A stretch of DNA of 64,000 bases from Deltaproteobacteria bacterium (GTDB lineage Bacteria; Desulfobacterota; Binatia; Binatales; Binataceae). A model generated the notes under the pieces. The model did no database searches, was not told the DNA's origin, and worked only from the letters and a program-made list of their open reading frames with translations. Below are positions 34,525 through 44,408 of this stretch, piece by piece. How positions within the stretch are numbered: position 1 is the first letter of the stretch; each line of letters begins with the position of its first letter. The DNA is taken from NCBI GenBank assembly GCA_021831785.1, contig JAKBMB010000025.1:1-64000 (forward strand), in the 5' to 3' direction. The translations under genes and the position numbers were made by a program.

Positions 34525-35700
34525 GTGTCCCCGGTTCAATCTTCCGCGGCAAAGGTGGGCGCGCTGATGCTCGCCGGTATCGGGGCGCTTATCGTTGTGA
34601 TCGTTTTGGCTGGCGGCAGACCCGGACTCTTCGCGCCCGGCATCGACTTGGAGGCTCGTTTCCATCGCGTAAACGGCTTGCAAGCGGGCGCTCCGGTAGC
34701 GCTTTTCGGGATGACCGTCGGCGCGGTTGAACAAATAAGCTTTTCCGCCGACCCGACAGCCGATTATGTGGTAGTTCGAATGTGGATCGAGCACGCCGCC
34801 GCCCGCCGCTTGCACGCCGATTCGGAGGCCGAGATCGAGACGATCGGCCTATTGGGTGATAAGTTTGTCGAGTTGACCCCAGGTACGCCGCAAGCCGGGG
34901 TGATCCGGCCGGGCGCCGCGCTCCACGCTCGCGATCCGGTGGACTATGAAGCCTTGGTGGGCCGGCAGAATACGCGCGATTTTCTGACCAACATTTATTT
35001 TATCGCCGGCTCGATGCGTGTGCTGCTCGAACAGTTGCAGAACGGGCGCGGCCTTTTGAGCGAACTGATTCGCGGTGACGAGAACGGCGGACAGCTTTCG
35101 CTGGCCAACCTGAGACAGACCTTGGAGCATATCGACCGCGCGAGCGCGGCCCTGCAGCGCATGCTCGACCGGGCCGCGGATGACCGCAGCCTCGCCGGCG
35201 CTTTGCTGAGCAATAAAAACGACGGCCGCAAGATGATCTCGGACATCGCGGCTTCCGTCGCCTCCTTGCGCGCGTCCGCAGCGCGTCTCGACGGTTTTAG
35301 CGCCCGCGTGGAACGCGCTCGTGGACTGATTCCGCGCCTCGTCGAGGATTCACAGCTAGCAGACCGGCTAATAGGCGAGCTTGACCGGACTTCCCGCCAG
35401 CTCGAGCGAATCCTGTACAAGATCGATGCCGGGCAGGGCACGCTCGGCAAGATGATCAACGATCCCACGCTCTACTTCCGCGCGGATTCGCTGCTCAGCG
35501 GCGGTGGGTGGGGTCTTTCGCTGATGCGAGGCTTGTACGGCATCTCTCATCCGTTCAGCCCTTCCCTTTCTCCATCCCAGTCTGTCTCGTCCGTGGCCTG
35601 CACCTGCTCGCGAGCGTCCGACCCGGGCGATCCGGCGGCAACTGACCCTGGCTCGACGAAAGAGTTCGCTGCTCCTTCTTCTTCAGCCGCCAGCCCGTGA
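34525..35700 (+). CDS. mlaD: MlaD-type MCE-domain lipid-binding protein
   Basis: A 391-residue protein with one N-terminal membrane anchor (ALMLAGIGALIVVIVLAGG) and an MCE domain at about residues 38-115 (RFHRVNGLQAGAPVALFGMTVGAVEQI, ETIGLLGDKFVELTPG). A long helical region follows (MRVLLEQLQNGRGLLSEL, then RASAARLDGFSARV), as in YrbD/LetB-like ring subunits. The last 50 residues are Ser/Pro/Ala-rich and probably disordered. The start is GTG 34525 with GAGAGG upstream. No mlaC or mlaB follows; bioF comes next. Confidence 0.88.
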   Translation: MSPVQSSAAKVGALMLAGIGALIVVIVLAGGRPGLFAPGIDLEARFHRVNGLQAGAPVALFGMTVGAVEQISFSADPTADYVVVRMWIEHAAARRLHADSEAEIETIGLLGDKFVELTPGTPQAGVIRPGAALHARDPVDYEALVGRQNTRDFLTNIYFIAGSMRVLLEQLQNGRGLLSELIRGDENGGQLSLANLRQTLEHIDRASAALQRMLDRAADDRSLAGALLSNKNDGRKMISDIAASVASLRASAARLDGFSARVERARGLIPRLVEDSQLADRLIGELDRTSRQLERILYKIDAGQGTLGKMINDPTLYFRADSLLSGGGWGLSLMRGLYGISHPFSPSLSPSQSVSSVACTCSRASDPGDPAATDPGSTKEFAAPSSSAASP

Positions 35701-35835
35701 GGTTTTTCATGCACTCGTCGAGCAATCGGCTCTTCGGATATCTCAGGAACGCGCGGGCGGAATGGGCTCCGTGCGTTCGCGACGTTCCGGTCAGCGACGA
35801 TTCTATGAACGCCCGGCCTTGTAGTTTGCGCTCCG

Positions 35836-37095
35836 GTGTCGGAGCCGCAAGACCCCGGCGAAGTCGACGCCGTCCGGCGCCGCGCGAAGTTGCACATGCC
35901 GGCGCTTAAGGATGAATTATCCGGCGCGCTGGACGAACTGGAGGCGCGCTTTTTGCGCCGCCGGTTGCGCACGGTCGAAACCGCGTGCGGTCCGTTGGCT
36001 CGCGTTGACGGCCAAGACGTAATTTTGCTGTGCTCGAATAACTATCTCGACCTTGCCAATCATCCCGCGCTGCGGCTCGCCGCGACGGCCGCGCTCGAGC
36101 GCTATGGTGTCGGCGCGGGAGCCTCACGCCTGATCGCCGGCAGCCTCGAGCCGGTCCATCGACTGGAGCGCAGCCTCTGTCGGTTGAAAAAGGCTGAGGC
36201 TGCTCTCGTCTTCGGGTCAGGCTATCTGGCAAACCTGGGCGCTTTAACTGCTCTGGCCGCTCCAGGCGACGCGATTTTCAGCGACGAATTGAACCACGCC
36301 AGCTTGATTGACGGATGCCGCTTGAGCCGGGCAGCGGTGAAAGTGTACCGCCATTGCGACGCCGACCATCTAAGGACCCTGCTCGACGAGGCTGGTGGTG
36401 CCAGGCGCAGGCTGATCGTAACCGACGCGATTTTCAGCATGGACGGCGATCGCGCGCCGCTCGAACAGATAGTCGAACTAGCCCGCCGCTATGATGCCGC
36501 CGTGATGATCGACGAAGCGCACGCGGTGGGGGTATTCGGTCCGCACGGCAGCGGTCTTGCCGCCGAGCTCGGGCTTGGGGAGCAAATTGAGGTCCGCGTC
36601 GGAACGCTGAGCAAAGCGCTGGGCGCCTACGGCGCCTATGTCGTCGGGTCGCGGGCCCTGATCGATTTTCTCGTCAACCGCGCGCGCAGCTTCATCTATA
36701 CCACCGGCCTTCCACCTGCCCTGGCGGCTGCGGCTAACGCCGCGCTCGAGGTGATGGCGAGCGAGCCCGAGCGTATCGCGCGGCTATGGAGCAACGCGGC
36801 CTATCTGCGCAGCGAGCTCGCTGCGGCGGGCTTTGACCTGGGCCGCTCGGCGTCGCCGATTCTGCCGGTGATGGTTGGCGAGGCTGGCTGCGCGCTGGCA
36901 CTAACGCAAGGGCTGTATGAACGAGGGGTCTTTGCCGGCGCTATTCGGCCGCCCACGGTGCCGGCGGGAAGCGCGCGCCTTAGGCTCACGCCGACCGCCG
37001 GCCATGACCGCTCGCAGCTTAGGCGCGCCGTGGACGCGCTGGTTGAAGTCGGCGCGCAAATAAAGCTTGTTCCGCCGACTTCGAGAATCGCGTAA
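35836..37095 (+). CDS. bioF: 8-amino-7-oxononanoate synthase
   Basis: A 419-residue PLP-dependent alpha-oxoamine synthase that condenses pimeloyl-ACP (or -CoA) with alanine in biotin synthesis. Landmarks are LLCSNNYLDLANHPALR, the GAGASRLIAGSLEPVHRLER block, the PLP Asp in MIDEAHAVGVFG and the PLP Lys in GTLSKALGAYGAYV. It is about 30 residues longer than E. coli BioF at the N-terminus if translation starts at GTG 35836; ATG 35896 is an alternative. It is first of the bioF-bioA-bioD series. Confidence 0.92.
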   Translation: MSEPQDPGEVDAVRRRAKLHMPALKDELSGALDELEARFLRRRLRTVETACGPLARVDGQDVILLCSNNYLDLANHPALRLAATAALERYGVGAGASRLIAGSLEPVHRLERSLCRLKKAEAALVFGSGYLANLGALTALAAPGDAIFSDELNHASLIDGCRLSRAAVKVYRHCDADHLRTLLDEAGGARRRLIVTDAIFSMDGDRAPLEQIVELARRYDAAVMIDEAHAVGVFGPHGSGLAAELGLGEQIEVRVGTLSKALGAYGAYVVGSRALIDFLVNRARSFIYTTGLPPALAAAANAALEVMASEPERIARLWSNAAYLRSELAAAGFDLGRSASPILPVMVGEAGCALALTQGLYERGVFAGAIRPPTVPAGSARLRLTPTAGHDRSQLRRAVDALVEVGAQIKLVPPTSRIA

Positions 37096-37254
37096 AGTCA
37101 GTGGCGACCAGGGGGCACCTTGCCGGACTCTGCCTCGCCTCGCTAATTTTCGCGCCCGCGAATTGTGCCCTGGAACCATACCAGCAACGAACCGCCCGGA
37201 CGCGCGGCGCCGGACGGCCGCCTGAAGCCGCTGAATCGCGGAGCCTGGAGAGAA

Positions 37255-38622
37255 ATGAGCGAATCGCATGACTTGCGCTTAGTAGAAAACGACCATCGCT
37301 ATCTGTGGCACCCTTTCACGCAGATGCGCGCCTGGCTTAACGATCGGCCGATAATTATCGAGCGCGGTGAGGGCAACTATCTGATAGACGTTCACGGCCA
37401 GCGCTTTCTGGACGGCGTATCCTCGCTCTGGTGCAACGTTCACGGCCATCGCAAGCCTGAACTCGATCAGGCGCTCATCGATCAGGCCAAACGGATCGCG
37501 CACTCGACGATGCTCGGATTGTCCAACGTCCCGGCGATCGAACTGGGACGACAGCTAATCGCGGTGGTGCCTACCGGATTAAAGCGCGTATTTTACTCCG
37601 ACTCGGGCGCGGAGGCGGTGGAGGTCGCGCTTCGCATGGCGGTTCAGTATTGGCAATTAAACGGCGCGGCCGAGCGCAAGCTTTTCCTCACCCTTACCGA
37701 GTCTTATCACGGCGACACGGTTGGGGCCGCGAGCCTCGGCTACAGCGAAGTGTTTCATCGCTACGCGCGTCCCGTTCTCTTTCCGGTGCTGAAGACCGAT
37801 CCTCCGTTGGTGTTTCGTCTCTATCGAGGGCTAACAGCGCAGGACGCTCTGGCGGCCGCGCTGGAAGCTGCCCGGGCCTTGATAGAGCGTCATCGTGAAG
37901 AGATCGCGGCGTTGGTGATCGAACCTATCGTACAAGGTGCTGCGGGCATGTGGACTCATCCGCCGGAGTATCTGCGGCAGATCGTGAGGCTCGCCCGTGA
38001 GGCAGGCGCGCTGGTCATCTTCGACGAGGTTGCCACCGGCTTCGGCCGCACCGGAAAAATGTTCGCCTGCGAGCATGCGCAGGTTACTCCCGACCTGCTG
38101 TGCCTGGGCAAGGGCATCACCGGCGGCTATCTACCGCTGGCCGCGACGCTGGCCACCGAGCGAATTTTCAACGCCTTTTTAGGCGAGCCCGCCGAGTTCC
38201 GCGCCTTTTACTACGGTCATACCTATACCGGTAATCCTTTGGCTGCCGCGGTAGCTGCGGCTAATCTCAAGCTGTTTGGAGACGAGGCCATAATCGAGCG
38301 AATCGCGCCGCGCATCGCCCTTTTAAGCCGCGCGCTTGACGAGGAAGTAGCGACGGCGCCGCACGTGGCTGACGTTCGCCAGTGCGGCTTGATGGTCGGT
38401 GTCGAACTAATGCGCGACGTAGCGCGCGGAGAGCGCTACGATATCTACCGACAAATGGGGACGAAGGTCGCGCGCGCCGCGCGCAACGCCGGCGTGCTCA
38501 TCCGTCCGCTGGGCGACGTGGTGGTTTTGATGCCGCCGCTCTCGATAAACGAGGCCGAAATCCGCCATCTGGTGAGCGCCGCCGGCGAGGCAATCAGGCA
38601 AGTCGTCGCGCACGACGATTAA
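37255..38622 (+). CDS. bioA: Adenosylmethionine-8-amino-7-oxononanoate aminotransferase
   Basis: A 455-residue class III aminotransferase that makes 7,8-diaminopelargonate. BioA-specific features are [12 protein letters not shown] at the N-terminus, [20 protein letters not shown]-like [38 protein letters not shown] and the PLP lysine in [15 protein letters not shown] took ATG 37255 with GGAG upstream rather than the longer frame from 37165. bioD follows 16 bases later. Confidence 0.94.
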   Translation: MSESHDLRLVENDHRYLWHPFTQMRAWLNDRPIIIERGEGNYLIDVHGQRFLDGVSSLWCNVHGHRKPELDQALIDQAKRIAHSTMLGLSNVPAIELGRQLIAVVPTGLKRVFYSDSGAEAVEVALRMAVQYWQLNGAAERKLFLTLTESYHGDTVGAASLGYSEVFHRYARPVLFPVLKTDPPLVFRLYRGLTAQDALAAALEAARALIERHREEIAALVIEPIVQGAAGMWTHPPEYLRQIVRLAREAGALVIFDEVATGFGRTGKMFACEHAQVTPDLLCLGKGITGGYLPLAATLATERIFNAFLGEPAEFRAFYYGHTYTGNPLAAAVAAANLKLFGDEAIIERIAPRIALLSRALDEEVATAPHVADVRQCGLMVGVELMRDVARGERYDIYRQMGTKVARAARNAGVLIRPLGDVVVLMPPLSINEAEIRHLVSAAGEAIRQVVAHDD

Positions 38623-38638
38623 GGATCGTACGATTAGG

Positions 38639-39322
38639 ATGGGGCTCGCGGCGATCTTAGTTTCCGGCACCGACACCGCGGTTGGCAAGACCAAGATAAC
38701 GTGCGATCTGGCGCGAGCGTTGATGCAGCGTAGCATTAGAGTTGGCGTGATGAAGCCGGTCGAGACCGGTTGCGAGGCGACAGGCGCGCAGCTCGCGCCG
38801 GCGGACGCGCTGGCGCTGCGCGCAGCGAGCGGCTGCCAGGCGCCGCTCGAGACGATCTGTCCCTACCGTTACCGCGCGCAGCTGGCGCCGGCGGCCGCGG
38901 CCGAAGCGGACCGGACGGCGGCGCCCGACTTCGGCGTCATCAGGAACTGCTTTGCTATCCTCGCCGACGCGCACGAAATCGTCCTGGTCGAGGGTGCCGG
39001 CGGTTTGGCGGTGCCCATTACCTGGGAAAAAAGTTACGCCGATTTGGCGCTGGAGTTAAACCTGAAGTTGATTTTGGTTATCGGTAATCGGCTCGGATGC
39101 ATCAATTCCGCGGTGCTCTCGTTCGAATATGGGGATCGGCGGGGCCTGCGGCTCGGCGGCTATATCTTGAACGACGCAGACCCGCAAAGCACGCTCGCGA
39201 GAGAGACCAACGCCGGCTCGCTGCGTCGTCTGCTGCGCGCCGATTGTCTCGGTGAAGTTGGTTACCGGCAGTCGCTGACTGCTGAAAGCGTAGATCGGAT
39301 CGCGTCTCTTTCACGCAGGTAG
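38639..39322 (+). CDS. bioD: Dethiobiotin synthetase
   Basis: A 227-residue ATP-dependent carboxylase that closes the ureido ring of dethiobiotin. The P-loop is VSGTDTAVGKTKITCDLARAL, the substrate lysine region is VGVMKPVETGC, and EIVLVEGAGGLAVPI is the conserved Glu-Gly-Ala block. It completes bioF-bioA-bioD on the plus strand. bioB, the last step, is not in the window. Confidence 0.93.
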   Translation: MGLAAILVSGTDTAVGKTKITCDLARALMQRSIRVGVMKPVETGCEATGAQLAPADALALRAASGCQAPLETICPYRYRAQLAPAAAAEADRTAAPDFGVIRNCFAILADAHEIVLVEGAGGLAVPITWEKSYADLALELNLKLILVIGNRLGCINSAVLSFEYGDRRGLRLGGYILNDADPQSTLARETNAGSLRRLLRADCLGEVGYRQSLTAESVDRIASLSRR

Positions 39323-39734
39323 GCTTGCGAATGAATGGGACGAAATTAGGCGTTAGTTGGCGTATTGCGCGCAGCGCGAGCCTTAATTTTGCGCGATCAA
39401 TAGGGATCGGCGCAGTTCACGCGAGAGTGCCGGAGTCGTACAATGAGCGTAGTCCCGTCGGCAGTTTTCGGCGGTTTCGCTCGCTCGCGCTAATGCCCAC
39501 GACGTGTTGAGCACGCCGGCGCCGGCTGTCGGCCAGAGGTTGTCATCGGAGGCGCGAGTCGCGCTGCGGATTTTTGCGGCGGCAGCGGCTCGGTCCGAAC
39601 GGCTTGGACATTGAGCGCTGCCCGTAACGAAGGCGAACCGACGGGGCTCGACGCCGCGTCCAAAGGCGAGGCGCAAGCCGGGAGTCCGCGCCTGGAGCGG
39701 ATCGAACGCTTTTATCAAGGAGCATAGGGCGGTA
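39323..39734. other. Non-coding stretch upstream of a small gene
   Basis: About 410 bases without a supported gene; long frames on both strands are compositionally implausible (Ser/Arg rich). A ribosome binding site-like AAGGAGCATAGGGCGG lies at its right end. It could contain a promoter or a structured RNA, but I recognise no known RNA family. Confidence 0.4.
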
Positions 39735-40016
39735 ATGGCGATGAAAATTGACGTCGACCTTAAGGGCGGTTTCTTGCAAAGCCTTAAGCGTGAAGTGCTG
39801 TCCGTCCTCGACCAGGAAGAGCGCGCGGTGATCGAAACGTCCACTGGGGAGCTGGGCAACAAGCCTGACGCGGTGAAACTCGGATGGCTGCGAATGCGAA
39901 CCAAGCAGGATTGGACCAAGCAGCGTTACGTCAAGACCCTGAATCACGCGATCGAGAAGCTGCGCAAAGCCGCCGAACAGGCGACCAAAGCGCAACAGAC
40001 CAATAAGAAGGATTAG
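39735..40016 (+). CDS. Hypothetical 93-residue basic protein
   Basis: Not recognised. A soluble, Lys-rich protein predicted to be mostly alpha/beta at the start (KIDVDLKGGFLQSLKREVLSVLDQEERAVIE), with a long C-terminal helix (LNHAIEKLRKAAEQATKAQQ) and a charged tail NKKD. The ATG at 39735 is preceded by AAGGAG and GGCGG. Codon composition and Shine-Dalgarno support a real gene. It faces tyrS tail-to-tail. Confidence 0.6.
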   Translation: MAMKIDVDLKGGFLQSLKREVLSVLDQEERAVIETSTGELGNKPDAVKLGWLRMRTKQDWTKQRYVKTLNHAIEKLRKAAEQATKAQQTNKKD

Positions 40017-40232
40017 ACCGGGCCGGCCGTCCATGCCCGCGGGCGCTGACGGCGAGACCGCCGCGCAGTCGCGAGATCGCAAGCGGCATGCGGCGGCTAT
40101 GCAGGCCGCGCCTCGGGCGAAATTCGCGCGCCCGGACGATCCCCAGCACCGGTTCCGGCCCGCGCAACTACAGAGCCCCCCCTTCGGCCCGGCCAAAAGC
40201 GCCTTGGTCTGCGCCTCACGGATTATCCGCGT

Positions 40233-41408
40233 CTATTTCTGTATTCTGGCGATCCTGCGTTTGCCGACTTCGAGCAGACTCTGTTGGCCCGGCGTGAACC
40301 GGTAGTTCATATCGGTGACCACTTCGCCGTCCACTTTGACCGCGCGCTGGGCGATAAGCCGGCGCGCCTCGGTGGTCGATGCCGCGAAGCCCAATTGCTT
40401 CATCAGCTCGCAGATCCATAGCGCTTCGGCGAGTCTGAACACGGGCACCTGCTGGGGAACCTGACGGCGCTGGAATTTGATCTCGAAGTATTCGCGCGCC
40501 TTCTCCGCCGCGCGCGGATCGTGATAGCGGCTGACGATCGCCGAGGCGAGCTGTTTTTTTGCCTCCATCGGATGAAGCGCGCCTGATTTTATTCCGGCGA
40601 TCTCTTCCGCGCTCGCGTCGGTCAGCAATTCGTAATACCTGACCATCAGTTGGTCGGAAATTGACATCAGCTTGCCGAACATTTCCTCCGCCGGCTCGAC
40701 CAGACCGACATAGTTGCGCAATGACTTGGACATCTTGCGGGTTCCGTCGAGACCCTCCAGAATCGGCAGCGTCATGACCACTTGCGCCGGCTGGCCGAAG
40801 GCGCGCTGGAGCTCGCGTCCGATCAGCATGTTGAATTTCTGGTCGGTGCCGCCTATCTCGACGTCCGCCCTCAGCGCAACCGAGTCGTAGCCTTGAATCA
40901 CCGGGTAGAGCAGCTCGTGCAGGAAAAGCGGTCTGCGCTCGTCCAGGCGCTGTTCGAAGTCATCTCTTTCAAGCAGGCGCGCCACGCTTATGTGGGCCGC
41001 GGTCTTTATCAGATCGCTGGTCCCCATCTCGTTCATCCATTCGCTATTGAAGCGAATCTCGGTGGTGCGCGGGTCGAGTACCTTAAAGACCTGTTTCCGG
41101 TAGGTCTCCGCATTCTTTCTGATCTGTTCCGCGGACAGCGCCGGTCGGACCTCCGAACGTCCGGTCGGATCGCCGATCATCGCGGTGAAGTCGCCGACGA
41201 GAAAAATAACGGTATGGCCGTGGCGCTGAAAGTCGCCAAGCTTTTGAAGCGCTATCGTGTGGCCGAGGTGCAGGTCCGGCGCGGTGGGATCCATGCCGAG
41301 CTTGATCCGCAACGGCCGCTTTTCGTCGAGCTTCCTAATCAGCTCAGGCTCGGAGATAACCTCGACGGCGTTGCGGCTGAGCGTTTTGACCTGTTCGCTG
41401 ATTGCCAT
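40233..41408 (-). CDS. tyrS: Tyrosyl-tRNA synthetase
   Basis: A class I aminoacyl-tRNA synthetase that charges tRNA-Tyr, 391 residues from ATG 41408. The HIGH-type motif is DLHLGHTIAL, the KMSKS motif is RKMSKSLRNYVG, the tyrosine pocket is in QGYDSVALRADVEIGGTDQKFN, and the C-terminal S4 RNA-binding domain reads EARRLIAQRAVKVDGEVV. The layout matches the TyrZ-type bacterial enzyme. The frame remains open to 41495; ATG 41408 matches the usual family start but has AGGAG directly abutting it, so a longer protein is possible. Confidence 0.94.
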   Translation of the reverse strand: MAISEQVKTLSRNAVEVISEPELIRKLDEKRPLRIKLGMDPTAPDLHLGHTIALQKLGDFQRHGHTVIFLVGDFTAMIGDPTGRSEVRPALSAEQIRKNAETYRKQVFKVLDPRTTEIRFNSEWMNEMGTSDLIKTAAHISVARLLERDDFEQRLDERRPLFLHELLYPVIQGYDSVALRADVEIGGTDQKFNMLIGRELQRAFGQPAQVVMTLPILEGLDGTRKMSKSLRNYVGLVEPAEEMFGKLMSISDQLMVRYYELLTDASAEEIAGIKSGALHPMEAKKQLASAIVSRYHDPRAAEKAREYFEIKFQRRQVPQQVPVFRLAEALWICELMKQLGFAASTTEARRLIAQRAVKVDGEVVTDMNYRFTPGQQSLLEVGKRRIARIQK

Positions 41409-41530
41409 CTCCTGGTTTGGACGCGCCGCCTCTTCGGCTGCCGCGCGCGGCTTGCTCGGACCGGCGAGCGTGCCGTGCGGGCTACTTCGCTTCATCCTGT
41501 TCGCTTCGTCGCGTAAGACAATCCGCGAGC

Positions 41531-42187
41531 TTACGCGCGCCGATTGTACAGATTCATTGCCGCGGCCACGCCTTGCGCAATAATCGTTTCGACGGCCGCG
41601 CCGGCGCGCTCGATTAGGTTTCCGAATGCGGCTAACTCCTGCTCCGGCATCTGATATAGCACGAACTCAACCGGATCCCGACTTGGCGACGGCCGCCCAA
41701 TCCCCAAGCGCAGGCGCGCGAAATCTGCGCCGCCGAAGGCCTCTTGGAGTGAACGCACGCCGCGATTACCGGCATCTCGTCCGCGGGCAAGTATCTGCAG
41801 GCGTCCTGCTTCGAGGTCAAGATCGTCGTGAATCACGATCATGCGTTCGAGCGGAACTTTAAAATAGCGAGCAAGAGCCGCGACGCTGCGGCCGGTCTGG
41901 TTATAGAAAGTTTGCGGCTGAACCAGCAGCACCCGCGCCTCTTCGCCGATTACGATTTCCGCCACGCGCGATTCGAACTTTGAAACGCCGGCTGCGGCCT
42001 GATGCTTGGCGGCGAGGCTATCGATTACCATGAACCCCAGGTTGTGGCGCGTACGGCGATAGCGGTCGCCCGGGTTCCCCAGTCCGACGACGATCCAGGT
42101 TGGCTTTGACGCTGCGGCGGTTTGGTCGCGGACGTTATCGGCCGGGCGCGCGCGAAAGCGGCTGAAGAGATTATGCAGTCTGCTCAT
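41531..42187 (-). CDS. pth: Peptidyl-tRNA hydrolase
   Basis: A 218-residue Pth that frees tRNA from stalled peptidyl-tRNA. The core begins at WIVVGLGNPGDRYRRTRHNLGFMVIDSLA (Asn and catalytic His in RTRHNLG), then LVQPQTFYNQTGRSVAALARYF and VIHDDLDLEAGRLQI with the catalytic Asp. About 30 extra N-terminal residues precede the core if ATG 42187 is used. It lies upstream of tyrS on the same strand. Confidence 0.92.
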   Translation of the reverse strand: MSRLHNLFSRFRARPADNVRDQTAAASKPTWIVVGLGNPGDRYRRTRHNLGFMVIDSLAAKHQAAAGVSKFESRVAEIVIGEEARVLLVQPQTFYNQTGRSVAALARYFKVPLERMIVIHDDLDLEAGRLQILARGRDAGNRGVRSLQEAFGGADFARLRLGIGRPSPSRDPVEFVLYQMPEQELAAFGNLIERAGAAVETIIAQGVAAAMNLYNRRA

Positions 42188-42373
42188 TAAAGCGCACTGA
42201 AGAGGACAAACGTGGTCGAGCCCGCGGCCCGAAACGGCCTGGCTTGTCGGGCGCGCGCGCGAGGGCAATCCGAGCGAAGGCAATGTCACCGCGCTCATGG
42301 TCGCCCGGCTCAGAGCCGGTGAATTTTTGGCAAGCTGCCGCATGCCGCCGTAGGCTGCGCCCGATAGGTCTCT

Positions 42374-42430
42374 AGTGGGGCGGGCCGCCGTGCCCGCCCC
42401 ACTACTCAAAAATTCACAAACTCTCAGGAC
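42374..42430. repeat. Dispersed palindromic repeat, copy 1
   Basis: A perfect 12-bp stem (arms 42374-42385 and 42392-42403, loop CGCCGT) is followed by ACTACTCAAAAATTCACAAA and CTCAGGA. The right arm and tail recur at 57580-57615 with two or three changes. It sits in the 300-base gap between pth and hisC, which holds no gene. Confidence 0.7.
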
Positions 42431-42488
42431 AACTTGCAAGAGGGTTCACAAAATAACGAACGAGAGCCGATCTCTGCGCGGTGTCCGT

Positions 42489-43661
42489 TTAGGTAGAATC
42501 CCTTTCGCGCAGCGAGGAGCGTCGATCCCGAGCTTCTTGCGCCGATTGCGATTGCGCTTGGAGCGCGAGCGCTGCCGCTCGGCGATAGTCTCCGGTTCGC
42601 CCGCTCGGCCGGAGCAACCCCCCGAGCGCCTTGTATAGAGCGCTCATTTCGGCCCGGGTTCCGATCGTTATCCGCAGTCCGTCGCGAAGCTCAGGCGAGC
42701 TGAAATGGCGCACGAGGATGCCCCTTCGGCGAAGCGCGTTGGCAAGCGCTCCCAGGTCGCAGTCGGGAATGCGCGCGAAGACGAAGTTGGCCGACGAGGG
42801 TAAAACCTCGAAGCCCAACCGGGCGAGCTGCTCCTGCGCGCGGTCACGTTCGCGCTTTATTCGGGCGACATTGTGCCGCATCCATGGAATATCTTCCAGC
42901 GCGCCAACACCCGCCGCCAACGCCAGGCGGCTTACGTTGTACGAGTCTTTGATTTTGCACAAGGTCCGGATTACCGGCGGAGAAGCGAAGCAGAGGCCAA
43001 GCCGCATCCCGGCCAACGAAAACGACTTGGAAAAAGATCGCAGGACAACAACGTTGTTGTGGCGCTTGAGCAGGCGCAAAGCGTGGTCTTCGGCAAAATC
43101 AACGTATGCCTCGTCGATTGCCAGCAGCCGCGGCTTAAGCTTTGCCGCAAGCCGGTCAAGGCTCTCAACCGGCGTGAATGCTCCGCTGGGTGAGTTCGGG
43201 TTGCACACGATCGTGAGCTTGGCGCGCGCCCGCGCCAACGTTGCCGGCATCGCCGCGTTGCCCAGAGAAAACGGAACGCGCCGGACGCGCGCCTCTTGTA
43301 TCGCCGCCAGGGTATCGTAGAGCGTATAGCTCGGCGCGGGATAAGCCAGCGTATCTGCCCGGCCCAGCACGGCGCGAAATAGAATCCCGAGCAACTCATC
43401 GCAACCGTTGCCTGCGAGAATTGTGCTGCGCCCCACGCCGAAGACGGCGGCTGCGCGTTCGATTAGCCCGTCTGCGCGCGGTGGCGGGTACAAGCGCAGG
43501 ACCCCGTTCTTCAGCGCCTGCGCCACCCTTCTTCCGACCACGGGCGAAGGCGGATAGGGGTTCTCGTTGGTATTGAGCTTGATCAGGCGGTGCCCGGGCC
43601 CTGGCTGCTCGCCGGGCACGTACGGCGCCATCCTTTCAACCGCGGAACGAAACACGGACAA
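42489..43661 (-). CDS. hisC: Histidinol-phosphate aminotransferase
   Basis: A class I/II PLP aminotransferase of the HisC family, about 390 residues. Landmarks are IKLNTNENPYPPSP, ILAGNGCDELLGILFRA, the PLP Asn/Asp region CNPNSPSG and AIDEAYVDFAED, and the PLP Lys in RSFSKSFSLAGMRLGL. The start is unclear: a TTG at 43661 lies 11 bases after AAGGAGG and is my choice; GTG 43655 and TTG 43694 are in frame. The C-terminal 25 residues (LALQAQSQSAQEARDRRSS) are a low-complexity extension. cutA lies immediately upstream on the same strand. Confidence 0.88.
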   Translation of the reverse strand: MSVFRSAVERMAPYVPGEQPGPGHRLIKLNTNENPYPPSPVVGRRVAQALKNGVLRLYPPPRADGLIERAAAVFGVGRSTILAGNGCDELLGILFRAVLGRADTLAYPAPSYTLYDTLAAIQEARVRRVPFSLGNAAMPATLARARAKLTIVCNPNSPSGAFTPVESLDRLAAKLKPRLLAIDEAYVDFAEDHALRLLKRHNNVVVLRSFSKSFSLAGMRLGLCFASPPVIRTLCKIKDSYNVSRLALAAGVGALEDIPWMRHNVARIKRERDRAQEQLARLGFEVLPSSANFVFARIPDCDLGALANALRRRGILVRHFSSPELRDGLRITIGTRAEMSALYKALGGLLRPSGRTGDYRRAAALALQAQSQSAQEARDRRSSLRERDST

Positions 43662-43690
43662 GTCTTGGGCACCCTCCTTTTGGCCGGCTC

Positions 43691-44113
43691 TCAAGTCGCG
43701 CTTCGCCGGCCGGAGGTCGCGGACGGTTGCTTAGGTGCCGCCGCCGTCCGGCCTGAATTACCGGTCGATTGAGTCAACCAATCCAGGTAGGTTTTTGCGC
43801 CCGCCCACAGCTCAACTCCGATAATCTCCGGGATCTCGTAGGGATGAAGTTCTTTAAGCCGTTGCTCCAACGCGGCGTAAAGCGCGGCTCGCGTTTTGAT
43901 CAGCATCAGATGCTCGCTTTCAGTGGTTAGCGCGCCGCGCCATCGGTAGATGGAGTGAATCGGTCCGGTAACGTTGACGCACGCGGCAAGGCCCTCCTCC
44001 ACCAGCGCCGCGGCGATCCGGCCGGCGACCAGCGGATCGTCGACGGTCGAAAGTATAAGTACGGCATTAGTCTTTCGGCGCGCTTTCGGCGCGCGCGTCT
44101 TCCGGCGTGGCAT
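43691..44113 (-). CDS. cutA: CutA1 divalent-ion tolerance protein
   Basis: A 140-residue trimeric CutA1-type protein. The family core is clear: LILSTVDDPLVAGRIAAALVEEGLAACVNV, then SIYRWRGALTTESEHLMLIKTR and LHPYEIPEIIGVEL. The N-terminus is a basic tail and the C-terminus a Ser/Ala/Arg-rich extension of about 25 residues beyond the fold. CutA1 is associated with metal tolerance, though its exact role is debated. The gene is spaced closely with hisC. Confidence 0.88.
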   Translation of the reverse strand: MPRRKTRAPKARRKTNAVLILSTVDDPLVAGRIAAALVEEGLAACVNVTGPIHSIYRWRGALTTESEHLMLIKTRAALYAALEQRLKELHPYEIPEIIGVELWAGAKTYLDWLTQSTGNSGRTAAAPKQPSATSGRRSAT

Positions 44114-44408
44114 CGATAATCAGCCGCTCTATAGTTGAAGCTTCGAACCGCCTTGTCGACGGCTTAAGCGCAGGGGCCGCGCCTGCGGATTAGCGCGCGT
44201 GAGGCCGCAGGAGGCGGCGTTGGCCGCGGTCTGGAGCTTAATTTCAACGACGCTCGCTCACTTCTTGCCGCGCGCGCACGAACACGTCAACGAATGCGGC
44301 GCGCAAGCGATTCTATGATCGCATATGTATACGCGATATCCGGGGGTAAAGGCTACGAATACAACGCATTCTCCGGCGCAACTCGCAAGTCGGTTGCGCT
44401 CAGCGGCA

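Noticed and set aside
39323-39734. Possible structured RNA
   Set aside because: GC-rich with some pairing potential but no match to tmRNA, SRP RNA, RNase P or 6S signatures that I can recognise.
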